In this document: positions 38,459 to 51,090 of the stretch, one piece after another
Layout of the letters: the number at the start of each line of letters is the position of its first letter
How positions within the stretch are numbered: position 1 is the first letter of the stretch
Source: Anastatus disparis
Lineage: Eukaryota; Arthropoda; Insecta; Hymenoptera; Eupelmidae
Direction of reading: 5' to 3'
Length of the DNA: 64,000 nt
Assembly: GCA_017163975.1 (NCBI GenBank)
Contig: JAFFSR010000244.1
Span: forward strand, 11,967,501-12,031,500
Notes under the pieces: generated by a model
What the model saw: only the letters and a program-made list of their open reading frames with translations
Databases searched by the model: none
Told to the model about the DNA's origin: nothing
Program-made: the position numbers and the translations under genes

Positions 38459-41400
38459 TTATTGAAATTTAGGAATTTTGAAATTCGTTGGTTGCCTTAT
38501 TTCAGTATGTTTTGTAAAATCAAACTGAATAATTTTTAAAGCCAAAAACCCTCCAGATCCCCTGGTACCTTTATGGAAAATACCAGCGCCAGATAGTGGA
38601 AGAGGTGGATTTGAGGTTACTTGCTGAAGATCTATATATGGAACCGTATTTTGTCCAAAATCTTTGTGTAAATCAGTTATCTGGAAATTTAAATATTGGC
38701 CGGAACGTGAATTCTCAACATGAGTATTTTCCAAAACTGGATCATCTACTTCCGTAAGTGGTACAACTTCATTTCTATAATGTTTGTAAAAATAAATTAT
38801 TTTTAAAAATTTTACATATTAAATGAACTGCATGAATATATTAAATAGTAATTGAATTCATCAATATTATATTACAATAAGATTTTCTTGAGAAAGATTT
38901 CCAAAAAAATTTTAAGTTTTAGTTTAATTTCTACATTTTAACTAAGACTTTCATACACTTATTACTTGTGATAAACGAAATTAAATACAATTGAAAATTT
39001 TAATTAAATATTTCATCAGTAACCTCAGTTATGTGTATTATAAAAAATGAAAACAATTTCAATTACCATTTTTAAAATTCAGTTGATTTAAAACTCACCT
39101 GGACTTGTCACTAGAGTGCCATTCCCAAGAGCCGGATAATCTACCAGTAGCATAATCAAATTCCATTGTTTGTACTTGCAGTTGCAAGTGACCGTTGACC
39201 TCTCTAAACCTGAATCCCGTAACAACTTTAGGATGAGAATCTTTTGCCGGTGGCTCTATATCATCTAAATCTATAGATTTATGATCCCAATCGATTTTAT
39301 AAAAGTCTTCTGGATCATATGATACTATATTTGGACGATTTTTGGAACTCAATTCTGTAATAGGCTTCCATTCAACTGATTTAGGATCGATAGTTCCGTT
39401 GGGACCCAAAGTTCCCGTTTGTATTTGGATGAAAAATACATTATCTTTTACTTTGAATGCTACACCTGTTACGACCCTGTTAAAAATAAAACATTAAAAA
39501 TAATTATTATCTTGCGAGTATTATTCTGTAATTTAATAATTTTAAGGATAAGCTAGGCTAATTGAGTACAGGGATAAGTAATCACAGTTTTGGCAATTTT
39601 GTTGTAAACGCAATGTACGATTTTGGTTCAGTTATGACCAAATTAAATATACAGAGTATAAAGTTTGACTAACTGAATTATATTTTCACAAATTTCAAGT
39701 AAACTCTTCTATTTTCAGATAAATAAAACATTACTAAAATTTTCATATCGTTATGCGAAAAAACAATAAATAGCACATTTTGTAAAAAAAACCCATTATA
39801 CTAATAAAAGGGCATATTGTTGATCATACATGTTTATAATGTAATATTACAAAATCTATGGAGTTAATAGGGATTAATTCACACCAAAATATAATTTTAT
39901 TAGTGTGAATACCGTTTAAAATACTAAACAATGAAGATGATTTACATATATCATATTTTAGTAGAAATACCTCAAAATATAAAGAATATGTGTACTGTCT
40001 CTTAATAAAAGATATAAAATTTTCTAAACTTGAATATAATTTTAATACCTATTTCTATAATGTCCAGAAACAACGTCTGCAAGATTGAAGTAGCGTTGTA
40101 TATTCTTATCCTCAGTTTCACAAGTACACGCACAATATTCACATTCATATACTGAGAAATCACCTATCTTTGATTCAACATCTTGTGTGTTATTGCAGAA
40201 AGTATCGTGTCCATATGTAATTCCTTTATCGCTTTTTGTCCATAAATATTTTCGATCGCTGCTATCGGGCTATTAACAGAATTATACATTTATTATAAAT
40301 AAGTCGAAAACTAATTTTGTTTATTCATGCTATTTGAAAATGGTAAATATTACGTATATAAAACAATTATTTTTTTAATATGTTATTTCCAAACAAATGA
40401 ATGATTACGTGAATCTTTTAATATTTAGTAAACCATACATAAAAGCTATGAATGTAATTAGACGAATAAAAACATTTTTTATATTACAAAAATATAGGCA
40501 AATATCTTACAACAATGTTATGTAATATTTTGCAAAAAAAATTTGGTATACGTTATTTTTCAAGATTAGCAGAGATAACTGGTCAATACTTTTTTGTGTT
40601 GATGATGATGAAGAAAAGGAACGTTCTTAAAAAGTATCTCAAAAATTTTTCTTATTACATTTGGATATTGTACTTTAAAAAAATGTATTTTACAAAAAAG
40701 TGCTTATTTTATAAAAATAAAATATAACAATAATAATAAAGAAAAGTACATTTTTCAGAAAATGAATTTTTTTACAATACCGCTCAAAAGTTCGATAGCA
40801 CCATATAAAAAAAGAGTTTCGAAAAAATATCTTGAAAAAAGTGTCGAAGAAAAATTCTAAAAAAAACTTGAGGCCGAAATTTATAATACATCTGAATAAA
40901 AAAAATGATGTTTCAATAGAAAGAAAAGCTTCAGAATCAGCTTTCCTAATGAGAAAAAATATCATGATCCAACTCTCTCAATATTTTATAGCTATGTTTA
41001 TAAAAATTAATATTTCTATAAACATAAAAAACTATTTAATAAAAAGAGCTTAAAACTAATTTAAATGAAAGTATGCTAAATAAAATTTTAATCTTACTGC
41101 ATAGCAAAATGTCATGTGATTACTGATACTTTTACATTCTCTCAAAGGACCATGGCACATCTCTGATTTTTTATGTCCTTCTTCTTGCAATGAAGAACTG
41201 AATTGACGAATATTATCATAACCTGAACATGTTTTTCTGCATGCAATAAATTGCATTCCTAAATCATGTTCATAAGTAATATGTGTTTGAAAAACTCCAA
41301 GTTTTGTATGTGTAAGACCTTAAAAAAATTTGTAAGTTAATTATTAGATGATTTAATATAATGACTTACGTAATTCTTTGGCTTACCATTTTGATGTTGT

Positions 41401-42350
41401 TTTGGGTCACATTTGTAAATTTGTCTTGAGGCCTTAACCAGGGCTGGTAACAATTCTCTTAAACTTCTTTCCAGTCGACGGCTAAATTTTTTTATTTCTG
41501 CATCTCTTATAGATTTATAAGAAACTGAAAAAATAATTTTTTTAATATATGAAATTAAAAAATATCAAAAACATAATCGTAAATTTAAAAAAATTGTTTA
41601 GTACCGTTTTCGCGTTTTTCCTTTTGATCAAAGGCATAGAGTCTCATAGCTACACCTCTTGAATCCCTAATCACAACAGCTTTGTGAAGTTCAATAATTG
41701 TTTGCTGTAAAGATTGGCCTCTATTGCACATAAGTTTAGGATTCTTTTTAAAAATAAAATAATTATTAAAGAGAAAAATAGATGAAATTATAGTATTTTT
41801 GAATTAATTATTTTATACATACTGTCGTATTAGCGATTACGCTCAGAATACTTTCATCATTTATATCATGATCTATCAGTGTTTTATGCATTTTATTCAT
41901 ATTTGCAAAGAGTTCGACCGAACTATCTGATGCTAACGTCTGATCAACGAAATCATTTAACACTTTAGGAGGCGTGTCCTTATCATTAATATAATTTATC
42001 AATGTTTCAAATGAGAGGTCAATACTGTTGATGCAGTCAAATAATACCGTGGTCTTGTCAACAATTTTACTTGTCAATCCATTTGAAAGTTCTTGAATTT
42101 CAGTCTTCAAATCTTTAATGCCTTCAGATAAACCATTCAGTTTGAAAAATGTATCCAGCTCGGCTTGCGATAATTTGTCGTCACCTTGTGATGGATTTAA
42201 ATAATCTTTGACTTTTTCTACTTTTTCATATACATCCAAACTAAAAGTTACGGCATCGTTTATCATCATTATTGGATTTGCATTGACAGTTTGTGATTGC
42301 CATCCTAGGTACAGAAGAATAATACAACCAAGAGAAAACAATCGAGCCAT
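38459..42350 (-). CDS. Paralogue B: secreted cysteine-rich protein, probable DUF4803 family, seven coding exons
   Basis: Same family and architecture as A, 646 residues. Coding exons are 42350-41823, 41743-41605, 41524-41387, 41318-41098, 40269-40049, 39476-39099 and 38774-38459; phases join exactly as in A and C. The ATG at 42350 (MARLFSLGC) is chosen over an in-frame upstream ATG at 42422 because only it lies at the signal peptide and downstream of the conserved acceptor. The signal peptide ends near NANP. Cysteines include MCNRG, KCDPK, CRKTC, MCHGPLREC, FCYA, FCNN and CEYCACTC. The C-terminus has HPKVVTGFRFRE, PPLPLSGAGIFHK and GSGGFLALKIIQFDF. Part of exon 1, intron 1 and the start of exon 2 is nearly identical to C, whereas exon 4 is strongly different. 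Function unknown; extracellular or haemolymph and venom-fluid roles are only guesses. Confidence 0.9.
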
Positions 42351-42972
42351 TTTCGTAATGAAAATTGACGATCTGTGGAAATTAAAATTACAATAAGATA
42401 AATGATTATCTAAGTATATCAACGCTTATAGAAATTGATAATTTGCAGAAGAACATCAAGATTTGGATTAAAAGCTAAATTAATTTGCACTATTATAATA
42501 GATTATATTGATTTTCCAAATTTTTAAATTCATTTTACTATTATCCTGACAAGGCTTAATATACTTAATTTTATTTCACAGAATTCATAATGTTGATCTT
42601 TAAAAACAAATGATTAATTTAAGTTACTACCCAAGTGTTGATGTTAATTTAGCAAAAAAATTCTATCCAGATTATAATTTTATATTAATTTTAAAATTTA
42701 GAATGATTTTTTTGCCTGTATCCAACAAAGAAATTGATTTTTATAAAAATATATTTTCTGATTTGTACTTTAAATTAAAACTAATTTATAGAATTAACTT
42801 ATAAATTTGACTAATAAAATTAATTTATAAAAATGATTTTATAAAATTAAATTTATAAATTAAAATTGAGTAGTCGGAAATATTAAGAAATAAGTGCAAA
42901 AGTTAATTTTTCTTGAAATACCTACTTAAATTATCAATATATTTAGATTCTTCAAAAATCTGAAATACTTAC

Positions 42973-43043
42973 TATTGCCAAAAAGTTAATGTCAGCAGCT
43001 CTTACTTAATAACAAGTTATAATCAAATGAAAGTATTTATATG
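42973..43043 (-). promoter_or_regulatory. TATA box and noncoding first exon of paralogue B
   Basis: Minus-strand CATATAAATA at 43043-43034, then a donor (exon end 42973, then GTAAGTATTT) 61 bases downstream of the box's 3' base. The acceptor TCCACAG just beyond 42372 opens the ATG exon. Sequence around the box (GTTCATATAAATAC) and a TTTTCATAGCAAAC block upstream of it are shared with A and C. Confidence 0.75.
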
Positions 43044-45073
43044 AACGGAAACATATATTTCTGTTTGCTATGAAAATATCTTTATCTTCTGTTTTATAGA
43101 GAATATGCTAATCGATTGTAAATAAAAAAAAAGATACTTTCTTGATTCAAATGTTTGGAAATCATTATCATTCAAAAGAATTGAAAGTTTGTTAAGTGAA
43201 TCAAAATAGATTTACGAAATTTAATTGAAAATGTTTATTGATTTATTTTTCACACATTATAATTAATTAACGTTTTTAACAAATATAAAAATTTACAATA
43301 TTCAAAATCTACATACATTTTTAAAAGACAAGAAATAAAAATAATTTCATTATTTAAAAAAAAAAATCAAATAACAATAATTAATACATTTAAGTACTGA
43401 AGTAAGAATAATTTAATAATTAATCTCTGTAATACACATTTACATCTGATTTTATAGAGCTCCATTTGTTAATATCTATAAACATTGCTTATCACTTTTG
43501 CCACTTTTATTTGAAGCAAAGAAATAAGTTGAAAGTTTTTTACTTATTATATCTATAACAAGCTCAATTTTATAATTATTTTAATAAATTATTAAACTGG
43601 AATTATATATTAATAATCACATGCATTACTTGATTTTCATACAATCGTAGAACTGCATATACTTGAAAGTATGAGCTTCTGATTGATAAATCGATCTTTT
43701 TGGTGTTAGAACATTATTCTTTTTTTATTTGTTTTATTATTTTATTAATATTTTTAACAATTCTATTTACGAGATTTCCATTTTTTCTCTTACGAATTTT
43801 TCAAATGAAAAGAAAATGATCAGCTTTTTTTATACAAAATATATTTATTTAATAATTTTCGTTATAAAATTTTAGTTAGAATTTCATCATTATCATACAA
43901 TTAATTTATTGAAATTTTATATACAATTTCTGACTATTTCAATTGTATAGCTTTATAAGTAGTTTATGAATAGCAAATAAACATTTTAACAAATAATAAA
44001 TATCCTGACAGTTATGTGAAATCTTACAAATGTCTAAAATTACATAGACAGAATATTTAATGAATAGTACATCAAATCAAAGAAAAGGCAAAAGACTTGA
44101 AACTAAACAAAGTAAACCAAAATAAGGAAGCAGCGAGGAGATAAAAAGATTAAGCGAGCTTCCTAAGATTTATGTATTAAGGGCGCATATTATAATTTCC
44201 AGATGGGTTTCGGTTCATCTTTCTATATATTGTATATTGAGTATATTAATATAAATTTATAATAGTTATCGATGGTTTAAAGAATTAATTCGATGTCGAA
44301 AACCAATATTTTTTAAATATTAAATAGTGAAATTATACTTTTCAATATTTACATAAAAAAATTTATAATTTAATAATACATAGATTTCAAAATTCTATGA
44401 CATAATTTTGAAAATTTGAAATTATCATATATTTTAATTGTAATATAATATGTGATACGTGACAATTATAGAATATCATACGTATTTTGATTGCAAAATA
44501 ATTTCATTGTCATAAGTTTTTACGAAATATACTTTTTATTCAGTAACATCTGTGCATATATATTTCGTAACTGCAAATATTTATGGCACGTAAATCGAAG
44601 CACACAATTTTCACACTCATGTGGTTTTTAATCGAAATTTCGAAATCATTAAATTTTAATTATAACACCATACATGATTTATATGTGAAGATTTTTTTTG
44701 CTTCCTGTTTTTTATCATTTCCATTATTTCTCAATATTTTACGTCACTCCGCTTTTATATAATTCTATTCTTAATCTTTTATTAAAAAATAGTCAATCAG
44801 GTGAAATTAATCCTATATTAACTCATCTTAAGATGATGTAATTAGAGCACATGGTTTATACATAGTTACCAACATCAAAGTTTCACTAATTTTCTATCTT
44901 TTTCAAATATTTTTCGGAATTTCTTTATGTCATGCTTTTTATTAAAGAGAAATATTTAAAAAATTTTTTAATTTAGAATTAAAAATTTATCAAACTGTAA
45001 TTTTGGTATTTTATAAGCAAATCATCTATCAGTGTCCAACAGCGTTTTTCATCATTCATATAAAAACCAACAA

Positions 45074-45170
45074 CCCTGGTAGAAAATTGTCTAGTTTTAT
45101 CGAGGCCTCGATTATTTAACATACAAAACTAGACAGATCTAGACAGATCTAGAGTAAATTTCTACCAGGG
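45074..45170. repeat. 97-base CCCTGGTAG-family palindrome
   Basis: CCCTGGTAGAAAATTGTCTAG at the left pairs with TAGAGTAAATTTCTACCAGGG at the right. Inside are a 10-base tandem (AGACAGATCT twice) and GAGGCCTC. It is the smallest member of the family at 22039 and 31887. The flanks do not show a clear TA duplication. Confidence 0.65.
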
Positions 45171-46255
45171 AATATTTAATTTATGTCCAATATTTAAATA
45201 TAAAACAGTAAATAAATATATACAAAATCGTGAAAGAAAGGTTGATTAAAAAATTATGACTTCATAAAAACTAGAGGAAATACAACAGAATTTCTTGCAA
45301 AAAAATTTCCAGTTTTTTTATTAAGGTATACTTAAAGTATTTTCGTAGTCTTTACTATATAAGCATTTCTATAGTATTTTAAACAAGAATTTATATAGTG
45401 TTTTCTGTTTTTGTAGTAATTTTTGTTCGAACTTTTCACATGATTTCTAACGAAATTTCATGCAGTAATTAATACATACTAGCGACAGAATTTTCGGCTT
45501 CAAACTTCCGCCCATCATTCTCTTATCATAGGATATTATAAATAAATATCGACTTAAATTAAAATTTAATGAATTTTGACAATTTTTATTTGATTTTAAA
45601 AATTAATATTTTTTATCGTATAAAAATTCATGCATATATTGTAGATGTACTTTCAGAGCAGAAATGTTTTTTTAATAAAATAACGTATTTACTGTTCGTA
45701 AATAAAATATTTAATTTTTATGATTTTCATCATTTATTGCCCATACATTCTAGTTTCCCCATTGAGGTAGTCTATTTTTTATGTCTATTTTACATAAAGA
45801 AGATCATATACTCTTCATTCGCAAATGAAAACAAAGTCGTATTACTAAATAAAAAAAAATTATTTCAATAATATTATGAAATATTTAGTTGATTAACCAA
45901 GACTTACAGAAAAATGATGATTCCTAATATAGTAAGCAAATTTGATTCTTCAAGACTAGTTCAACTAAAGAAAAAGTAAGTAAAAAAAAAAATTTATACA
46001 AATTATGGGTATATTCTTAATCCGTCAAAATGACGAAAATGATTTCGCTCATTCATGAAAGATTATAGGTCTATTCAAATTAAAAAAAAAAATCCTTTTT
46101 TTTCATTCGTAATTTTTTCTGATGGAATAGGCCTAGAAAATCAAGTTTCGCTTATTGTATTTGAAATTATCTTATTATTTTTCTGTAAGCTTTGGTCAAT
46201 GTAAGAAACATTTTTTCTTTTTTGCCTTGATAGATTAATTAAATTCTTAATAATT

Positions 46256-49200
46256 TTATTGGAATTTAGGAATTTTGAAATTCGTTGGTTGGTTTATTTG
46301 AAGATATTTTGTAAAGTCAAATTGAATAAGTTTCAGGGCTAAAAATCCTCCAGATCCTCTGCTACCTTTATGAAAAATACCAGCACCAGATAGTGGAAGA
46401 GGTGGATTTGAGGTTACTTTTTGAAGATCTATGTATGGAACCGTATTTTGTCCAAAATCTTTGTGTAAATCAGTTATCTGGAAATTCAAATATTGGCCCG
46501 AACGTGAATTCTCAACGTGAGTATATTCCAAAACTGGATCATCCACTTCTGCAAGTGGCACAACTTCAGTCCTGTAATAATTATAAGAATAAAATATTTT
46601 CAAAAATTTATACATCAAGTGGGCTACAATAATGTATTAATAGATATGGAATACGTTCATATAAGTATTACAAGAATATTTACAGAGGAATCCACTACAA
46701 AAATTTTAAGTTTCAGTTTAATTTCTTGAATTCAACTAAAAATTTTATATACGTCTTACTTGCAATATACAAAATTGAATACAATTAATAACTTTAGTTA
46801 AGTAATTCAATTAGTAACATCAATTTTATGTATCATACAAAATGAAAACTAATTTCACTAATCACTATTTTTGAAATTCAATTGTTTTAACACTAACCTG
46901 GATTTATCATTAGAGTGCCATTCCCAAAAGCCAGATAGTGTACCAGTAGCATAATCAAAGCCCATTGTTTGTACTTGTAGTTGCAAGTGATTATTCACCT
47001 CTCTAAACCTGAATCCTGTAACAACTTTAGGATGAGATGTTTGTACCGGTGGCTCTATATCATCTAAATCTATAGATTTATGATCCCAATCGATTTTATA
47101 AAAGTCTTCTGGATCATATGATACTATTTTTGGACGATTTTTGGATCTCAATTCCGTGATTGGCTTCCGTTCAACCGATTTAGGATCGATAGTCCCGTTA
47201 GGACCCAAAGTTCCCTGTTCAATTTTGATGAAAATGGCATTATCTTTTACTTTGAATGCTACACCTGTTACGACCCTATTAAAAACAAAAAATTAAAAAT
47301 AATTATTATCTTGCGATTAGTATTCTGTAATTTAATCAAAAACGAAAGGGGGGGATATATCTTTTCAATGTAACCCCAGGGTTATATTGGAGTAGCAAAC
47401 ACTCTTTAGTACAATGATGGCAAATTAAATATATTTTACGCTGCGAGCTTATTCATATGCAACCTTTATACCTGTTTAGCTCGCTCATCTGTTAATATTT
47501 GACCTCTTAGAGGCTGCGAAGACATATGTAAATACTATGTTGACCAATTTTACCCAGATGAAAGATATGAAATTTCATAAACTCATGTGTAAATGTACCT
47601 ATTTTTATGAAAAGGTGTACAGAAATATATTTTGAAATGAATTTAATATTTTCGTAGGAATGCCCCAAAATGTAAAAAATATGTTCTGATTCTACTGTGA
47701 TTTATGAATTCCGTATAAAATACTGAACAATAAAGATAGTTTACATATATCATATTTAAGTAGAAACACTCCAAAATATAAAGAATATGTGTACTGTCTC
47801 TTAATAAAAGATCAAATTTTCTAAACTTGAATATAATATTACTTATTTCTATGATGTTCAGAAACAACATCAGCAAGATTGAAGTAGCGTTGTATATTCT
47901 CATCTTTAGTTTCACAAATACACACGCAATATTCACATTCATATACTGAGGAATCACCTATCTTTGATTTAACATCTTGTGTGTTATTGCAGAAAGTATC
48001 GTGTCCATATGTAATTCCTTTATCGCTTTTCATCCATAAATATCTTCGATCGCTGCTATCGGGCTATTAACAGAATTATACATTTATTATAAATAAGTCG
48101 AAAACTAATTTTGTTAATTCATGCTTATTTGAAAATGGTGAATATTACGTACACTCGACGGAAACATATTCGCTTGCTTTTCAATCGAACGTTTTTAAAA
48201 AAAAAGTCGCAAACATATTTTGAAAGACAAACGACGACTCTTACTACGTTTTCAGTTCATGGTTAATCGCGTTCTTAAAGCCTTTAAAAAGAGGTTCAGT
48301 TCGAAATATGTTTGCGACGTTGCACTTTTTTTTAAAAAACGTTCGATTGAAAAACAAGCGAATATGTTTCCGTCAAGTGTACATAAAACAATTATTTTTT
48401 TATGATGAATTAAATTTTATTTTTTCCAAAAAAATTTTAATATGTCATTAGTAAAACTTAAGAGCAGGCCAGATTCGCTGTCCTTGTCTAATTGAGATTT
48501 TTGTTATTTACTCAAGTATTAATCGGTGTATCTGTAAATTGAAGGTTAAGCGCAATAGATATTATTATTACAAATATTTATGCACAAGAAGGAAAAAAAA
48601 TCCATCGCTTTGTTTTTGAGAAAAGTAAGTAACACGAAAATATTATAAACATAAACTTTTACTTTGGCGTTACTTACTTTTATCAAAAACAAAACGGTAG
48701 AATTTTTTTTTCTTGTGCATAGATGTTCATAATAATAATATCTATTGCGCTAAACCTTTAATTTGAAGATACACCGATTAATACTTGAGTAAATAACAAA
48801 AAACTCAATTGTTACTCGTTCGGTATCAGGTTCTACTCCGGCCTGCCGTTAAGGCCGAAATTTATAATACATCTGAATAAAAAAGATGATGTTTCAATAG
48901 AAAGAAAATCTTCAGAATCAGCTTTCCTAATGAGAAAAGATATTATGATTCAACTCTCTCAATATTTTATAGCTATGAAATATAAAAACTAATATTTTTA
49001 TAAACATAAAAAACTGTTTAATAAAAAAAACTTGAAACTAATTAAAATGAAAGTATGCTAAATAAAATTTTAATCTTACTGCATAGCAAAATGTCATATG
49101 ATTACTGATACTTTTACATTCTCTCAATGGACCAGTACACATCTCTGATTTTTTATGTCCTTCTCGATGAGCTGAAGGATATTGCAAAACTTTTTTAAAT

Positions 49201-50328
49201 TCAGAACATGTTTTTCTGCATGAAGGGAATTGCAATTCTACAAAATCATCTTCATAAGTAATATGCGTTTGAAAAACTTTAAGTTTGGAATACGTAAAAC
49301 CTTCAAAAAATATGTAACTTAATTATTAGATGTTTCATTGTAATGAAGTTACGAAATTCTTTGACTTACCATTTTGATGTTGTTTTGGATCACATTTCCA
49401 AACTTGTCTTGAGGCCTTAAGCAAAGCTGGTAACAATGCTCTTAAAGTTTTCTCCATTCGACGGCTGAATTTTGTTATTTCTGCATCTCTTATAGATTTA
49501 TAAGAAACTAAAAAAAGCAATTTTTTTGAGGTATGAAATTTAAACTATACCAAAAAGTCAAATTATAAAAATTATTCAGTACCGTTTTCGCGTTTTTCCT
49601 TTTGATCAAAAGCATAAAGTCTCATAGCAACGCCTGTTGAATCTCTAAGTACAACGGCTTTGTGGAGTTCAATAATTGTTTGTTGTAAGGATTGGCCTCT
49701 ATTGCACATAAGTTTAGGATTCTTTTTAAAAATAAAATAATTATTAAAGAGAAAAATAGATGAAATTATAGTATTTTTGAATTAATTATTTTATACATAC
49801 TGTCGTATTAGCGATTACGCTCAGAATACTTTCATCATTTATATCATGATCTATCAGTGTTTTATGCATTTTATTCATATTTGCAAAGAGTTCGACCGAA
49901 CTATCTGATGCTAACGTCTGATCAACGAAATCATTTAACACTTTAGGAGGCGTGTTCTTATCATTAATATAATTTATCAAAGTTTCAAATGAGAGGTCAA
50001 TACTGTTGATGCAGTCAAATAATACTGTGGTCTTGTCAACAATTTTACTTGTCAATCCATTTGAAAGTTCTTGAATTTCAGTCTTCAAATCCTTAATACC
50101 CTCAGATATACCATTCAATTTAAAAAATGTATCCAGCTCGGCCTGCGATAATTGATCGTCACCCTTTGATGGATTTAAATATTTTCGCACTTTTTCTACG
50201 CGTTCATATGTTTCAAAACTAAAACTTATGGCGTCGTTTATCATTATTATCGGATTTGCATTGGCAATTTGTAATTGCCATCCTAGATGCAGAAGAATAA
50301 CACAACCAAGAGGAAAAAATCGAAGCAT
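46256..50328 (-). CDS. Paralogue C: secreted cysteine-rich protein, probable DUF4803 family, seven coding exons
   Basis: Sister of B, also 646 residues with identical exon lengths. Coding exons are 50328-49801, 49721-49583, 49507-49370, 49300-49080, 48063-47843, 47275-46898 and 46571-46256. The start MLRFFPLGC aligns with B and A; a longer open frame to 50517 has no support. The exon 5 donor is AA/GTAATA, so a lysine replaces the arginine coded across this junction in A and B. The conserved string RxVEWKP of B reads VERKP here. Cysteine positions match B (CRKTC, MCTGPLREC, FCYA, CEYCVCIC). Intron 4 (about 1 kb) contains two young transposon insertions. Intron 1 is identical to that of B. All frames are open, so the gene appears functional. 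Confidence 0.9.
48152..48379. mobile_element. 228-base TA-flanked MITE in intron 4 of paralogue C
   Basis: Inverted repeats of about 70 bases start CACTCGACGGAAACATATTC at the left and CACTTGACGGAAACATATTC read inward from the right. TA lies at 48150-48151 and 48380-48381. Paralogue B keeps the empty site near 40350, where ATTACGTATATAAAAC corresponds to ATTACGTA joined to CATAAAAC in C. Only one substitution separates the reconstructed site. This is a Tc1/mariner-type target duplication and dates the insertion after the B/C duplication. Confidence 0.88.
48462..48848. mobile_element. 387-base TTAA-flanked foldback element in intron 4 of paralogue C
   Basis: TTAA lies at 48458-48461 and 48849-48852. 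The arms, about 170 bases each, pair almost fully (GTTATTTACTCAAGTATTAA, GCGCAATAGATATTATTATT and others), leaving a loop of roughly 40 bases. The terminal bases are GAGCAGGCC and, inward from the right, CGGCAGGCC, which resembles the TTAA element at 13806. B has AAAACTTGAGGCCG at the matching place, consistent with an unoccupied, slightly mutated site. Confidence 0.75.
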
Positions 50329-50704
50329 TTCCGTTTCAAAAATTGACAATCTATCAGAATTAAAAAAAATTATTAAATAAATAATTAGCTGGAAGTAATG
50401 TAAACATTTATGGGGATTGATAATTTGTAGTGGACTTAAAAAACACAGTAAATCTCTTTTTTTAACTGATACAAAATAATCGTTATGAGTATTGATAGGT
50501 GTTTGTAATAAAAGCAACTAATAATTAAAAAATAAAGATTTATTCTTATAACAATAAGAAACGAAGCGCTTATTTTCACTGTTCGCTTAGTACTGATACT
50601 TAGTAAAGGGGCGGAACTCCGGTTTACGAGCGATTAGAGAGTATAATACATTATAAATAATACATCAAGTATTAATACGTAAAGTTAAGATAAATGGCGC
50701 GAAC

Positions 50705-50896
50705 ATGCAGAATAGCAGTAAAACTTACTAAGAGAGTATCAGATCTCCGAATCACAGATTTTGCTTAAGCTTTGGGATAAGTTTTTAGATGTCAAAATAT
50801 GGTAGAAAACAATATTAAACCTGAATGCTCAATATTTCCCTAATAGTTACAGGGAATAAAAAAAATAACTAAAAAAGTTACTAGATTTTCAAACGC
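50705..50896 (-). repeat. Dispersed repeat, copy 2
   Basis: Reverse-complement match to 285-475, located in the leader intron of paralogue C. Shared ordered blocks include AATGCTCAATATTTCCCTA and AAGTTACTAGATTTT. It is absent from the equivalent intron of B, so it probably inserted after the duplication or was lost from B. Confidence 0.7.
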
Positions 50897-51019
50897 ATAG
50901 TATAAAATTAACAGAAAATAAAGTAGACAGAAATATTCAGAAATAAATACAAAAGTCAATTTTTTGATTTATTTAAATTATTAATTTATTTAGACTATTA
51001 AAAACTGTTAAGTACTTAC

Positions 51020-51090
51020 AATTGTCGAAAAGGTAGTATCTGCAACTTTTATTCAATAACATATTTCTTTAAAACGAAGTTATTTATATG
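51020..51090 (-). promoter_or_regulatory. TATA box and noncoding first exon of paralogue C
   Basis: Minus-strand CATATAAATA at 51090-51081, followed 61 bases later by a donor (exon end 51020, then GTAAGTACTT). The acceptor CTGATAG beyond 50350 leads into the ATG exon. Same geometry as A and B. Confidence 0.75.

Larger units (their letters stand above)
42351..46255. other. Spacer between paralogues B and C
   Basis: Holds B's leader intron and promoter (42973-43043), then about 3.2 kb of AT-rich DNA without a supported gene. A 97-base palindromic element lies at 45074-45170. Sequence from about 45640 to 45900 is homologous to the 3' flank of B. Confidence 0.6.

Noticed and set aside
40515..41053. 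ORFs in intron 4 of paralogue B
   Set aside because: Lysine- and phenylalanine-rich frames in AT-rich intron DNA, open on both strands. The exons on each side join in phase without them.
42351..42422. Upstream in-frame ATG of paralogue B
   Set aside because: It would place 24 polar residues ahead of the signal peptide and lies within the leader intron before the conserved acceptor. The sister genes start at the signal peptide.
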